Assembly (NCBI GenBank): GCA_022496805.1
Contig: CM040085.1
Location: forward strand, 22,597,811-22,661,810
Direction of reading: 5' to 3'
Source: Pohlia nutans
Taxonomy: Eukaryota > Streptophyta > Bryopsida > Bryales > Mniaceae
Length of the DNA: 64,000 bases
The notes below the pieces were generated by a model that was not told the origin of the DNA, ran no database searches, and saw only the letters and a list, made by a program, of their open reading frames with translations. Below are positions 23,057-33,430 of the stretch, piece after piece (the stretch's first letter is position 1; each line of letters starts with the position of its first letter). The position numbers and the translations under genes were made by a program.

Positions 23057-23971
23057 GTAACTAGCAAACACCATGTTGTAATGCACCAACATTGCATTGA
23101 AAACATGGGAATCAATTGGGAACACAAAAGAACATGGGAACTTTGGGAACATAAAGAGAACTTGGGAACATTAGGGAACGCTAGGGAATGTGATGCAAAG
23201 CTTTGGGGAACATCATGGGGACTATAGAGAATGATTTGAGAACATGAAGAAAAATTGGATGAAAGGCATGGATGTGAAATGTGGATGATTTTGTGACATG
23301 GTATCATGACGGATACTAAGCAGGGTAGTGACGTTGGTATCGTGACGTTGTAAACTTGATATAAAAGATGAAGGAATGCCATTTACATTTCATGAATTTT
23401 GGGACTATTGTGTCATTGCCTTATAAACCTAGTTTTCAATAATAATTAGATTGTGGTCCCATTGCACAAGGGTGTTGGCTCCCATTGCTCTATTATGCTA
23501 TGTCTCATAGGACTCATTTCAAACTTTAAAAAAATAATTTTGAGGTCCAATTCAAGCTTCTTGGTCTTTTAGAGGCTAAATGTTGTAAAGCACCGAAAAA
23601 TGCTTCTTGGCTACAAAGCGGTATCAAAATTCAAGAAAAAATTGGATGAAAAAGCTAAATGTCAACTAGTGGTTATTAAAAATTGAGTGATTAAAATATG
23701 TTTGAATGAAAATATTTTTGACATAAAATTGAATGATGAAGCCATATTTGGATGTTAAACAATTTTATGTCAAACGTATGGGTGAATGAACAAATATTTA
23801 GTTTTGCCACCCTAACTTTTGAAAATAACACCTTGGCACTAATTTATTGCACCAATTTGTACCACAATACAAAAATATTTCAAATTGATTTTTGCAAGGT
23901 GGATCAATTGGAATCTATGAACTTTGAGAAGTTCATATGTGTTCAAACATGCATAAAATCATATATCATAA

Positions 23972-24272
23972 CATCACAAACTTGGCAAGTCATGTTTTCG
24001 CAGTGTTTTACGTATGTTGTTGAGATGAATAGGGGTGATTACGTTCGATATACGTTTTACGTATGTTTATCGTAGAAAAAACGTACGAAGGACATATTAC
24101 AAACATGTAAATTTTTTCATGATGTGTTTTTTCAAGTTTACAAGTAATATGTTGTTCGTGCGTTTTTTTTACGATAAACATACATAAAACTTATGTTGAA
24201 CGTAATCACCCATGTTCATCTCAACAACATACGTAAAACATTGCAAAAACATGACTTGCCAAGTTTGTGATG
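23972..24272. repeat. 301-bp near-perfect palindrome (hairpin)
   Basis: The left arm (CATCACAAACTTGGCAAGTC, TTTTACGTATGTTGTTGAGA, TACGTTTTACGTATGTTTAT) pairs with the right arm down to CTTGCCAAGTTTGTGATG. The centre is near 24122. This is a hairpin-type MITE by appearance. A transcript would fold into a long dsRNA. Confidence 0.85.
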
Positions 24273-26050
24273 AAGGGGCATTGAAAATACAATAGAATCT
24301 AATTTCATCACACAACAAACTTGCATCACAAAGTGGTTTAATCATACAATAATGAAGTAATTTATGACATTAGATTGTCCATGTTCGTTCAAAAACAAAG
24401 ATAACAAAACCACTTACTGCTTTTTTGTTCAATTCAATTTTAGAATTGGCGAATATTAAGAGTCTATTCATTTATGGTCCTACGAGATTACAATATGATT
24501 CACAAGACAATGAAAGACAATGAAAGTGATGCAAAATTATACCCTTGTTTATAATAGACTCTATACTATTTAACATTTTAGATTAATATAACATTCAACA
24601 ACATAAGAAGAAAAAATTGAATACAATAATGAAAAAAATGCAATACGAAAAAATATATGTAAAAATACATGACTACAAAGGGTTTGGGGACAATAAAAGA
24701 GTCATTTTCCATGGATGCCGCATACCTACACTCTAGTTTGGAAGAACATAATCAATTAATTAAAAAAACAATAAAATAGTATCTAATATTTGAATTGAAA
24801 AGTAAACCAAATGTCGATAAAGAATATAAAATGCCCACTTGTACATCTCTTAAGAAAATATACCCACTAATCAATTTTCCCTTAAAGAGATGAAAGTTAT
24901 GCTCTATTGTTACATCATGGTGTTTATGGGAAGTTGCTATCATTTTTCAGAGTTTTTCAAAGTAGATTTCCTAGTTCTAGTTCAGGGCTTCATTTAATGA
25001 ACATTGGTTCAGGCACATAAGGGGTAGAAAACAAGCCTTTAGCACTGAAGAATGTCCCAAGAAAACAAAACGGAACATAAAATAACTGTAACCATCACTG
25101 CTGCAGGCAATTCGAAGTGGTTTGCCAAAGTCGAACCCATCTCATGTTCAGTCACCGACTGACATTAAGACAGGCTGTATGTATGACAGATTGCTGTAAC
25201 ATCAAGATATCTCCTGCGATTTCGTGAGAGAATGGGCAACAGTACTAACCATCTGTATCTTAACAGGGCAGCGACCTCCACCAGAGTAGTCCCGCGGCCA
25301 AAATCCTTCAACTGAACCACTTGAGTTTGCAAACAAATCCAGTAGTAGCAAGACATACCCATGATTGAGGACACTGATCATTGCATATTACATAATTGGA
25401 CAGTGAACGAAATCTTCACCCAGAAGATTGTCATTGAAGTCAGCCTGCAATTACTCTACATTCAGTCCTAGCAAATACACTCCAAAACGAGTTCAAAGAT
25501 CATGCTCAAAAAATGCAAATATACCTAGCGTCCCTTGGTTGTGTCAAGTTCCCAAACCAATGGAGGGAGAACCCTGAACCACTGGAACGACAGTGCCGTA
25601 ATGAAGGGGGTGCTCACAAGGCCGTCTCTCTCATTTCTGTTGAATGGTTGGGCTCTGCGCTAATGAGAGGTGTACACCCAATGTCTTCACACCCGGCCCG
25701 CGCGATTCAGTTCCTTCTGTACATGGGCTGAACTGTCAATTCTCACATCCCCAGAACCTTAGCCTTCAGAAGAAGGTTTCAGGAGAGCGTTCTTTACAGA
25801 TTTCTAGCTAATGCTACAAGAACACAAGTAAGAGAAAGACTCCAAAGGCACCATAGCCATGCCAACTTTGTAGCTTTTGTATTTGCCTCAGTTTCCACTT
25901 CTAATACTACAAACTTCGTGCCGTCAGCAAGGTAAGGACCTTGCTAAGGAGAATGTCATCTCCTGAACCTGCTCGATTCCTCTTGGCCACGACAACAGAT
26001 GTATGTTATCTTCATCTTCTGCCTCTCCACTTTTCCAGCTCATCGACTTC
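24273..26050. other. intergenic spacer and 3' flank of the B3 gene
   Basis: No gene is recognised. The region 24273-24960 is AT-rich. The region 25050-26050 is less AT-rich and likely includes the 3' UTR of the minus-strand B3 gene, but no poly(A) signal can be fixed by eye. Confidence 0.35.
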
Positions 26051-27136
26051 TTACATTTCCTCTTCTTGGCTTTCGTTTGAATTTTCTTCATGACCTAATT
26101 CGGTATCATCGTCATCCTCTTTTACAAGCTTCCGCTTCAATCCTCGTGAAGCTCGTGACGGAGCTGCCACAAGAGTATCGACCTCTTTCTCGGACAGCCT
26201 TGGAGAATAATCATCTTCACTGTCATCCTCTTCATCAGGTTCTTCATCGCTAACGTGATCGTCACAAACATCACTATCGAATTCCTCTTCCTCATCGTCT
26301 TCTTCGTCCTCGTCGACTTCATCTTCATCATCTTCGTCGTCGTCATCTTCGGTCTTCTTCTTCTTCGCAGAAGAAAAAGATCGCCTGGGCTTTTTCGCTC
26401 TAGCTTTTTTCCTATCTCCCTCATCATCTGAGTCATCAGACTCATCCTCATACTCCTCATCCTCATCTTCATCGACATCCTCCTCATCATCATCTACAAA
26501 CCTTACAATATGCACTTTAAACCGGAGAGGGCTAACAAGCTCAAAAATACAGCAATCCCCGTCCATTAAATCGTGGTCGATGGCAAAACCACGCCAACCA
26601 CTGCTCATGCCTGTTTTCGTACCAATATACAGACACTCGCACTCTTTCTCCTTCTCATCCTCGAGCGTAACCTTCTCATCAGTCAGTGGCATATGCTCCT
26701 TACAAAAGTCCGCGGGGAGTGCTAACCAGAATACAGTAGAAATGCGAGAATGCTGCATAGGCTTGACAAACGCAGGATTCTCGATGTTCTTGAGTAGCTC
26801 CTCCGCGGAGTCAATGGCGACTTTGCGCGCCGCTTCCGTGAGGTACCGGCGTCGCAACGCCAGTCTCTCGCGCCGCTCACGGCCTTCGAGCGTACTCTTC
26901 GCGCCTCCGGGCACCTTCCGTGACTGCTCTCTGTAAATCACCACAGGCTTCGCTGCCACTCGCGACGATCGCCGCGCTTCTTGCAATTCCATCTTCGGCT
27001 TCGCCACCGCCGGTTTCTTGGGAATCTTCGGCTTTTTCAATTCCTTCGCCAAGCTCACCAGCCCGAGCTCCTCCATCCGCCTCTTGTTCTCTTCCAACCG
27101 CTCCTTGCGAGCCTCCTCGTACGACATCGCCGCCAT
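26051..27136 (-). CDS. B3 DNA-binding domain protein with acidic tail, intronless
   Basis: A single uninterrupted reading frame of 361 aa starts at MAAMSYEEARKERLEEN. The N-terminal EEARKERLEENKRRMEELGL and the RRSSRVAAKP motif are typical of the plant B3 group that includes Arabidopsis At3g19184 and At5g42700. The B3 domain spans about residues 123-212 (FVKPMQHSRISTVFWLALP ... SSGWRGFAIDHDLMDGD). From about residue 215 the chain is almost entirely Asp/Glu, broken by a basic patch (KKARAKKPRR) that may be a nuclear localisation signal, and ends QEEEM. Expected role: sequence-specific nuclear DNA binding; no target is known. Relatives in flowering plants usually have introns, so the intronless structure is a point of interest. 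An alternative start at the Met three codons in (27127) is possible. Confidence 0.93.
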   Translation of the reverse strand: MAAMSYEEARKERLEENKRRMEELGLVSLAKELKKPKIPKKPAVAKPKMELQEARRSSRVAAKPVVIYREQSRKVPGGAKSTLEGRERRERLALRRRYLTEAARKVAIDSAEELLKNIENPAFVKPMQHSRISTVFWLALPADFCKEHMPLTDEKVTLEDEKEKECECLYIGTKTGMSSGWRGFAIDHDLMDGDCCIFELVSPLRFKVHIVRFVDDDEEDVDEDEDEEYEDESDDSDDEGDRKKARAKKPRRSFSSAKKKKTEDDDDEDDEDEVDEDEEDDEEEEFDSDVCDDHVSDEEPDEEDDSEDDYSPRLSEKEVDTLVAAPSRASRGLKRKLVKEDDDDTELGHEENSNESQEEEM

Positions 27137-27370
27137 CGCTGCAACGAAACCTGCTCTCCCAGCCTCACCGATCACTAACCCTAATTTATTTCTGTAAACG
27201 TGCACGCACTCAATTCACACTGACCAACAATACTACTGCAGAAGCTCCGGCACCGAAATCGAGGGCTGCAATAGCTGCAACTACATTGACGCCGGCCCAT
27301 TGGCCTCGGGGAATCATCGCAGCATGCATCGCAGTGCGCGCAGACAGCCTTCGGTCCCTCCTCTCTCGCC
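27137..27370 (-). promoter_or_regulatory. leader and proximal promoter of the B3 gene
   Basis: It contains CTAACCCTAATTTA near 27175-27188, a telo-box-like element (one mismatch to AAACCCTAA), followed by a GC-rich segment. Assignment is by position. Confidence 0.4.
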
Positions 27371-27391
27371 ATTCATGGTTTCATGAAACTG

Positions 27392-27580
27392 GATGAAAGA
27401 GACGACGTGACGGATGATATTGTGTGGATGGATGTATCATTTTTTGAGAGTACAGATGAATGATACGACGTGATGGATGATGTTGTGTGGATGGATGAAT
27501 TCCGTTTTCAGAATGTGGATGGACGGGACGAAGTGATGGATGATATTCTGTGGATGGATGCGTTCGAATTTCATCGTCCT
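27392..27580. repeat. 63-bp tandem repeat, three copies
   Basis: Copies start at 27392, 27455 and 27518 and share GATGGATGATRTT(G/C)TGTGG and TGGATG. The unit is 21 codons, so a plus-strand frame reads repeated DD(V/I)(V/L)WMD motifs, but copy 2 has a TGA in that frame. It lies upstream of the B3 gene. Coding status is doubtful. Confidence 0.75.
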
Positions 27581-27675
27581 TTATTACTTTATTCCTTCGT
27601 CAAAGATGCTCGTGACTGCATGCCCAAGTCAATGTTGATGAAAGATGCCTAACGAAACAACAAAGCTTTTTGTAC

Positions 27676-27889
27676 TACACTGATTATCCCAATTAGTGAG
27701 GGAGGGTTTATAGTGTGTATGGGAAATTAGTGAAGGTGATACTAAATATCATTATGATGTAAAATTAGTGTGATATGAAGATTTCAACCACTCAGTAAGA
27801 ATTTCAGCCCTCACTAATCTTGAAATTTGGCAAAATAGTGCATGCTTCAGGAATTAGTATCACACGCACTAAATGGGATAATTAGTGTA
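27676..27889. mobile_element. TIR element copy A (TA target duplication)
   Basis: The ends CACTGATTATCCCAATTAGTG and CACTAAATGGGATAATTAGTG (as read at the right end) are 21-bp inverted repeats with few mismatches, flanked by TA on each side. The size is about 210 bp. A second copy in opposite orientation lies at 28235-28436. TA duplications point to a Tc1/mariner-type MITE. Confidence 0.75.
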
Positions 27890-28234
27890 CCAATGTAATA
27901 TCCATGTGAATATTTGATTATTTTTGAATAATCAAATAATCAAATTTTTTCCATGAATATCTGTGAATACTTTAAAAAAAAAGATTCATTATAAAAAACT
28001 CTTTTGAATAAATAATTTCCCAATAACTTTGGCATTTTATTTTAGTGAATTTGTTTGTCAACCCTATTTGGTAGCACCTTGGATACATCAATTCCCAATA
28101 ATTAATAAAAGTCGGAAAAATTGTTGGGCCAAAAAAAGGGATTTCTTACATTTGGACATTTTCAAAATTAATTAAAAAAAATTGGGCACCTCATAGTGTA
28201 AATGTTAAATATGATGGCGTACATTATTCGCGGC

Positions 28235-28436
28235 TACAGTGATTATCCCATTTAGTGCATGTTGTACTAATTCCCGAAGCACGTACTATTTTGCCAAATC
28301 TCAAAATTAGTGAAGGTTGAAATTTTTACTGAGTGGCTGAAATCTTCATATCACGCTAGTTTTACATCACAATGACCTTCACTTATTTCCCACATGCACT
28401 ATAATCCCTCCCTTACTAAATGGGATAATTAGTGTA
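28235..28436. mobile_element. TIR element copy B, inverted relative to copy A
   Basis: The same 21-bp termini and TA flanks as 27676-27889, with internal sequence matching copy A in reverse (TTTTGCCAAATCTCAAAATT; AGTGGCTGAAATCTTCATAT). Together the copies form a 760-bp inverted arrangement with a ~345-bp spacer. Confidence 0.75.
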
Positions 28437-28541
28437 ATTGTTGTCTTCTTTCAATGCCTAATTTTTCTTAATTAGATTAACTCTACGTAATTTCATTTCC
28501 TAATAGCAATTGTTCCTAGACCTTCTTTTTATCGTATGCTC

Positions 28542-28735
28542 TGTCGTAATGATTTAATATTGGTTGAAAGTTGTTGTGTTACAATAACTCCATGTCGTAA
28601 TGATTTAATACTGGTTGAAAGCTCTTGTGTAACAGTAACTCCATGTCATAATAATTTAATATTTTTTGAAAGTTGTCATGTTACAATAACTCTATGTCAT
28701 AATGATTTACTACTGGTTGAAAGTTGTCGTGTTAA
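28542..28735. repeat. 51-bp tandem repeat, four copies, ending at a TTAA element
   Basis: Units start with TGTCRTAATGATTTA at 28542, 28593, 28644 and 28694. The unit is 17 codons and keeps a 68-codon plus-strand frame open (repeated NDLILVES). The array stops exactly where the TTAA element at 28732 begins. No product is claimed. Confidence 0.8.
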
Positions 28736-30096
28736 CCCCTAAATGCCCAAGGCATCTACAAAAAAGTCAAACAACACTTTTATATGAAGTTTGCTCATCA
28801 ATAGCTTCTGAGATATTTTTTTGAAATGTTATTAATAAATGTAAACATATGTTTCCTATTGGTCTTCAAATTTTCAAATTTTTTCAATGCATTATAAATT
28901 TAATATGACTTTTGAAGTAAAATACATAAATAAATGCGTATAAATTACAAAATTGTTCAAAATAACCAAAAAAAATTATAGAAAGTTCAAGTTACAATGA
29001 AACACTATACGGAAAAATTAAATTTAAAATATGTTTTCTAAATTTGGAAATTTGATAATGACATATGCTTTGTAGTGTAGTTTGGATGATGACCTCTTGA
29101 CATTGCAAGTGCAATAAAATACTTAATGTTGTGATTTTTTAAGATTTACAAAGTGAAGTAGAAACTAGACTTGATAAACTCCAAATTCTTAGTTGGACTT
29201 GAAAGCAAAAATAATCATCTTTATCCCCTAAGCGTCCCTAGCCTTTTTGGGCTTAAAATCATCATTGCTTTTGATGTGTTATAGGTCTAAATGTAAGTGA
29301 GGTATAGGAATCTCAACCGTGCAATCTTGTAATATACATGTTGCAGATCATCTGGATCAAATTTGGAGTCATTTGGCCATATAGATTGCAAGATCATAGT
29401 GTTTTTGTGAAAAAAAGGATGCTGAAATTTTCCTAGCAACACAGTTAAAGGTGAAATTCGTTTTCAAAATTACTCAAATGAAAGAACTTTCTACTATAAA
29501 GTAGTCCAAAATCATCATATAAACACATTGGTACCAAAAAGCCTCATGAAATTTTTTAATGTGCCCTAAAATGGCCTTGCAATGTCAAAAAGTAGCCCGA
29601 AAAGTGACCCATTTGACCCAAAAGCAAAAAGTGTCCAAACTAGACCTGTGCACTAAATGACTCCTAAACATTCAGATCAACATAGACTGACATGAGAAGT
29701 TTACCGTGATAACTAGACTTCAAGTGGAATACAACCCAAGAATTTGTATTGAAAACGGACATGGGATGAAAGAGATACAAGCCCCTGAAGTTGCAGCCAT
29801 CAAAATGCACAAAAATTGTCCAAAATAACGACTCCTACTTTCAAATGATCACCAAAAATTCAATACATCTTGGATTGATCTGAAATTCTTACCACTCATT
29901 CCGTACATCATGAGGGGGGTTTTTTCAGAATTTCATCAAAATCAGACACTTTTTGCAAAAGTTACAGCTCTTCGAAGGTGAATGTACCCCAAAAATCGTC
30001 TAAAATATGGACGTCGAGACGGTTAGGGGTTAAGGTTGAAATTGAATTTGACCAACCACCAGTCACTATTTGGATGCTTGGGCATTTAGGGGTTAA
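28732..30096. mobile_element. TTAA-flanked element carrying a nested TTAA element
   Basis: TTAACCCCTAAATGCCCAAG at the left pairs with CTTGGGCATTTAGGGGTTAA at the right: a 20-bp perfect terminal inverted repeat including the TTAA. Removing the inner element (29221-30033) leaves a host element of about 550 bp. No ORF for a transposase is seen. Confidence 0.85.
29221..30033. mobile_element. ~805-bp TTAA-family element, copy 1 (nested)
   Basis: It starts TTATCCCCTAAGCGTCCCTA and ends GGTTAGGGGTTAA. It is nearly identical to 47033-47819 over its whole length (shared CCTTTTTGGGCTTAAAATCA, TTGGAGTCATTTGGCCATAT, GAAGTTGCAGCCATCAAAAT). The left target site reads TTAT, one mismatch from TTAA. Confidence 0.85.
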
Positions 30097-31333
30097 GGTG
30101 ATTCCAAGATGTGTGGTTTGGAGGCCGTTACGAAATAGGAAATTTCTATAAATTTCAATATTTTTGGCATTTTCAGATTTAATTATTGTTTATTTAGGCA
30201 AGTATGTGCTGAAATTTCCTAAAAATTTGGGCATGAGTTTTAGCAATTAATTTTTTCCCAAAGTGCTACCAATCTACAGTAGTATAACCCTTTAATGTCC
30301 TGATTCAACCCTTATTTCAAAGATGCATTATAAAATGTTGATGAATAACCCCGGCGAAGTCACTGTCAAGAATTTAGATAACTATGAGAGAACAAATATA
30401 TGGTGTCTTTTATTCATTTGAGACAAAAATTATAAATTTATAAAAGTAATATAGGGTGTTTTAAAACCAATTTGGGAATATTTTAGGAATATTACTAGAA
30501 TATATATATGGAATATAGCTTAAATATACTATAAATAGTAGAATATTCCAATTATTTCATAGCTCCCCATTAAATACCCTTTGTACATTCATATATACCC
30601 AAAATTTACAGTAAGTGACTTCCCCGAGTGAATAACAAAATTGGAGTTGATGTACAAAGCTAACTAAGGTGTAAATGTCAATGTGAAGATCACATTTGTA
30701 TGGTTGGATTTATCATATTTTTAATTAACAAATTGTACTTAAATGTTCAAGATTTTCTTTGAAAAGCAAAAAGCAAAAACAATGTTGTATAGAAAAATAA
30801 GATGCAAGAGGGAGAGATGAGAGAATCGTGTTGACAACGTGTTGTGATAGTACCACAGACTCTTGCATAAGAAGGAAAAACAAAGACGATACAAAACAAT
30901 TGCAATTTACAATTGTGTGCAATTCCGGGAGAGAGTTGCCTTTTATACGTTTTTGTCCTGCCTCGGTGGGCGGAGATTACAATGCCCCTGTCTCGGTAGG
31001 TGACTTCAGATTGTACTAAGTTAACTGCTAGTTCACTACTAGTACCCGAGTGTAATTACCCAATTAGCTTCTACTTCAACAAGGAGCTTTCTTTGTCGAA
31101 GCACTAGCGATGGCGGCTTCTTTTTTCAACACGACACAATTGATCTCAGTGTTGACCAGCACGGGGCTGAAGGGAAGCCGTAGGGAATTAGGGTTACGAT
31201 ATAGAAGCGGCCTGAGGCATGGGGCCGCGTTTTATAAGAATATGCTGGAGTTTGTGGGTTTAGTTCGTGAACGCTGCGCAAGAATCCTCTTTGTTTCGTT
31301 GCGCACTTGAATTTCTAGATCACATGTTCAACG
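30097..31333. other. intergenic DNA upstream of the interrupted ORF
   Basis: AT-rich DNA to about 30830, then a more balanced stretch. ATGGCGGCTTCTTTTTTCAA at 31110 opens a 66-codon frame of unknown meaning. A solo end (TATAACCCTTTAATGTCC) near 30283 resembles the TTAA family. Confidence 0.35.
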
Positions 31334-32434
31334 ATGCCTAAGAAAAAGAGAGGTGGAGGTCGGGGTGGTGGAAAGAGAGGTGGGTCAGGTGTCGGGAGTG
31401 CCTCACACGGTAGTGGGAGTTCTTCGCAAGGTGGTGGGAGTCGCTTCCACGACCTTTTGGGTAGTGTGGAAATAACTGACATCAATCCTTATTGTCCAGA
31501 AGATAACCACATTGTGGAGGTTGTGTATGTTGAGGAATATTTGAAGCGGCAAGAAGTAGTTCCACAGGGGCGAATTAGAGAGGGATGGTTGCAGAGATGT
31601 GTGAATGATTCTATTGGAGCTTGGGGCCAACATTTACCTGGTGTGAAAGCCCAAGAGTTGAGGGGGAGGTAGATCCCTGAATTTGCAAGATCATATGAAG
31701 ATCTTGTACTTGGGAAAGGTCTCGTTCTTGTTGAGTTGGATAAGGCTCAGAAGGGGTTAGTGAGTCAAGTGAGAACCTTGAAGGCCAGTACCATAGAGTT
31801 GGTTCATGTCATATCAGAGCTCAAGAAAGAGATGAGGGAGGCCCAAGAGGCCCAGAAGAAGGAGACTTCGGAGGCCATGAAGAGGACTGCTGAGACTAAT
31901 GCATATTTTCAAGTAACACTTGACACATTGAAAGATGAAAACAAGAACTTGTACTTGCAATTTGAAGCTAGCAATCGGCGACATGAAGCTGCTGCCTCTG
32001 AAATGAGTGAATTCAGGAGGTTGTTGAGGGAGAGGGTTGAATTGGAGAACAAGGTTAAGAAGAGAGTTGTCTTGACAGTGGCAAGGAGGAGTGCAAAAGA
32101 TGCATATGGAAGGAAGAAGGGTGAGAGGGAAGCATGGAGGACTTTCTTTGATGGTTTCAATGAGGCGGAATGGGAGAGGGTAGGCATCCACAATTTGAAG
32201 GTAAATGAATTGTTGGCAGATGGGGCTTTCGAGTTTAACGAATCCATCTACAACATTTCTGCAGAAGTGGTGGTGGGTTCTATTGCAAGCATGCCACTGG
32301 GATTGCTTCGGAGTGCTTGGGAGGAGATTTTCTTCTTGGCATTCCAAAGGAGTGTCTCTGACGAAATGTTTCAGGAGGAGCTAGATTACGTGGATCATCA
32401 AGAGAGAGTGTTGCTAGCCATTGACCATCACTAG
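31334..32434 (+). pseudogene. unrecognised 366-codon ORF broken by one in-frame TAG
   Basis: The frame opens MPKKKRGGGRGGGKRGG at 31334 and reaches TAG at 31670-31672. It continues in the same frame (IPEFARSYEDLVLGKG...) to TAG at 32432-32434. The first part (112 aa) is Gly/Ser/Lys-rich, then has a soluble segment (DINPYCPEDNHIVEVVYVEE). The second part has a long charged coiled coil (ELKKEMREAQEAQKKETSEA) and a mixed C-terminal domain (EAWRTFFDGFNEAEWERVG). I do not recognise the family. Possibilities are a nonsense mutation in a lineage gene or retroelement gag, stop read-through, or removal of the TAG by splicing. The sequence after the stop (ATC) is not a known read-through context. Codon usage is similar on both sides of the stop. 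Confidence 0.6.
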
Positions 32435-33080
32435 TATGTTTGTTTTGTTTCGATATATGTGAAGAGACCATGTGCAGGTTTTTTTGTTTAGAAAGGGGTG
32501 TTGGGAGAGGGTGGTCTCGCGAGTACATTGTATGCTGCCTGAGATATCCAGACTAAGAATCTGACATCAGGTTTGTGTGACAATTTGTTGTGTCTCTGTT
32601 ACCCTCGATGTATGTTTGCAGTGTAAAGGTATTTGTCTTCAATTTTTTCTTTAATTGTTTATGAACATCACTGTTGAAACTACGGCGAGATGCATATATA
32701 CGTAGTAGAAAATACTATTTGAGTGTAGGATCAAGTTAGTTAAGCAGCCTTGATGCGCTGATGATTATTTTGTTACTTGGGACTGAATAGACACATGTTT
32801 GCATATAAATCTGCTGCTTGAAGCCTTGATGCTCAACGCTTGTAATGCTGATGTTTAGGCAATAAACATACTGCTCTCGTAGTGAACCATTGTGCATGAT
32901 TGTCTGAATTCTTTCTTGATTATGATCTTTATTTCCAATAGGTTATGGGCCCATGCTATGGCAACCGCTGTGCATGACATAGTACAGTGATCGAAAGTTC
33001 AGTTTTCTCTCGATCTATTGTCCTTCTCTTTCTCAGATAATCCTTGCTTTTTGTCATATTGTCCTGATTTTTTGCCAACG

Positions 33081-33430
33081 ATGGAAGACGAATCAATTGA
33101 GCGGTCCTTGCAGAGACATGTTGCGGTCCAAGAAGAAATCATCGATGGATCTACTCACAATTGGACCTCATCTCTTGTTGCACAGTCTCATAAGCAGGAT
33201 CTTGTGAGTTTCACTAGCATCGAGAAGGTTACAGGCGAAAATTTCCCAATATGGAAATTTTAGATGTACATCCTACTTTGTGCTAGAAGGAAGAGCACCA
33301 TGTGTGCGTGTCTGTTCTTTGGGAATTCTTGTGCTTCTGAGATTTTTTAGGTTTAATGTGTGAAACGCAGGCTAAAAAGGGAGAGCCGGACAATACTCCT
33401 AATAAAATTGAAGCTATGGTGCGGGAATTA
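33081..33430 (+). pseudogene. Ty1/copia gag-like remnant
   Basis: The frame from ATG 33081 (MEDESIERSLQRHVAVQEEI) runs to IEKVTGENFPIWKF and then a stop, after which MYILLCARRK continues in frame. The segment GENFPIWKFxM is the conserved gag start of plant copia elements (usual form: L.G.NY..WK..M). Downstream frames are broken. No LTRs, protease or reverse transcriptase were found in the window. Called from one motif, so moderate confidence. Confidence 0.5.

Noticed and set aside
26137..27396. Several other frames of 60-158 codons overlapping the B3 gene
   Set aside because: They are shifted or antisense readings of the Asp/Glu-rich and GC-rich coding sequence (Met/Arg-rich or Leu/Pro-rich).
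28536..28742. 68-codon frame of 17-residue repeats
   Set aside because: It is a translation of the 51-bp minisatellite; repetition alone keeps it open.
31814..32347. 177- and 112-codon minus-strand frames
   Set aside because: They mirror the plus-strand coiled-coil ORF; Leu/Ser-rich composition is typical of antisense to Lys/Glu-rich coding DNA.
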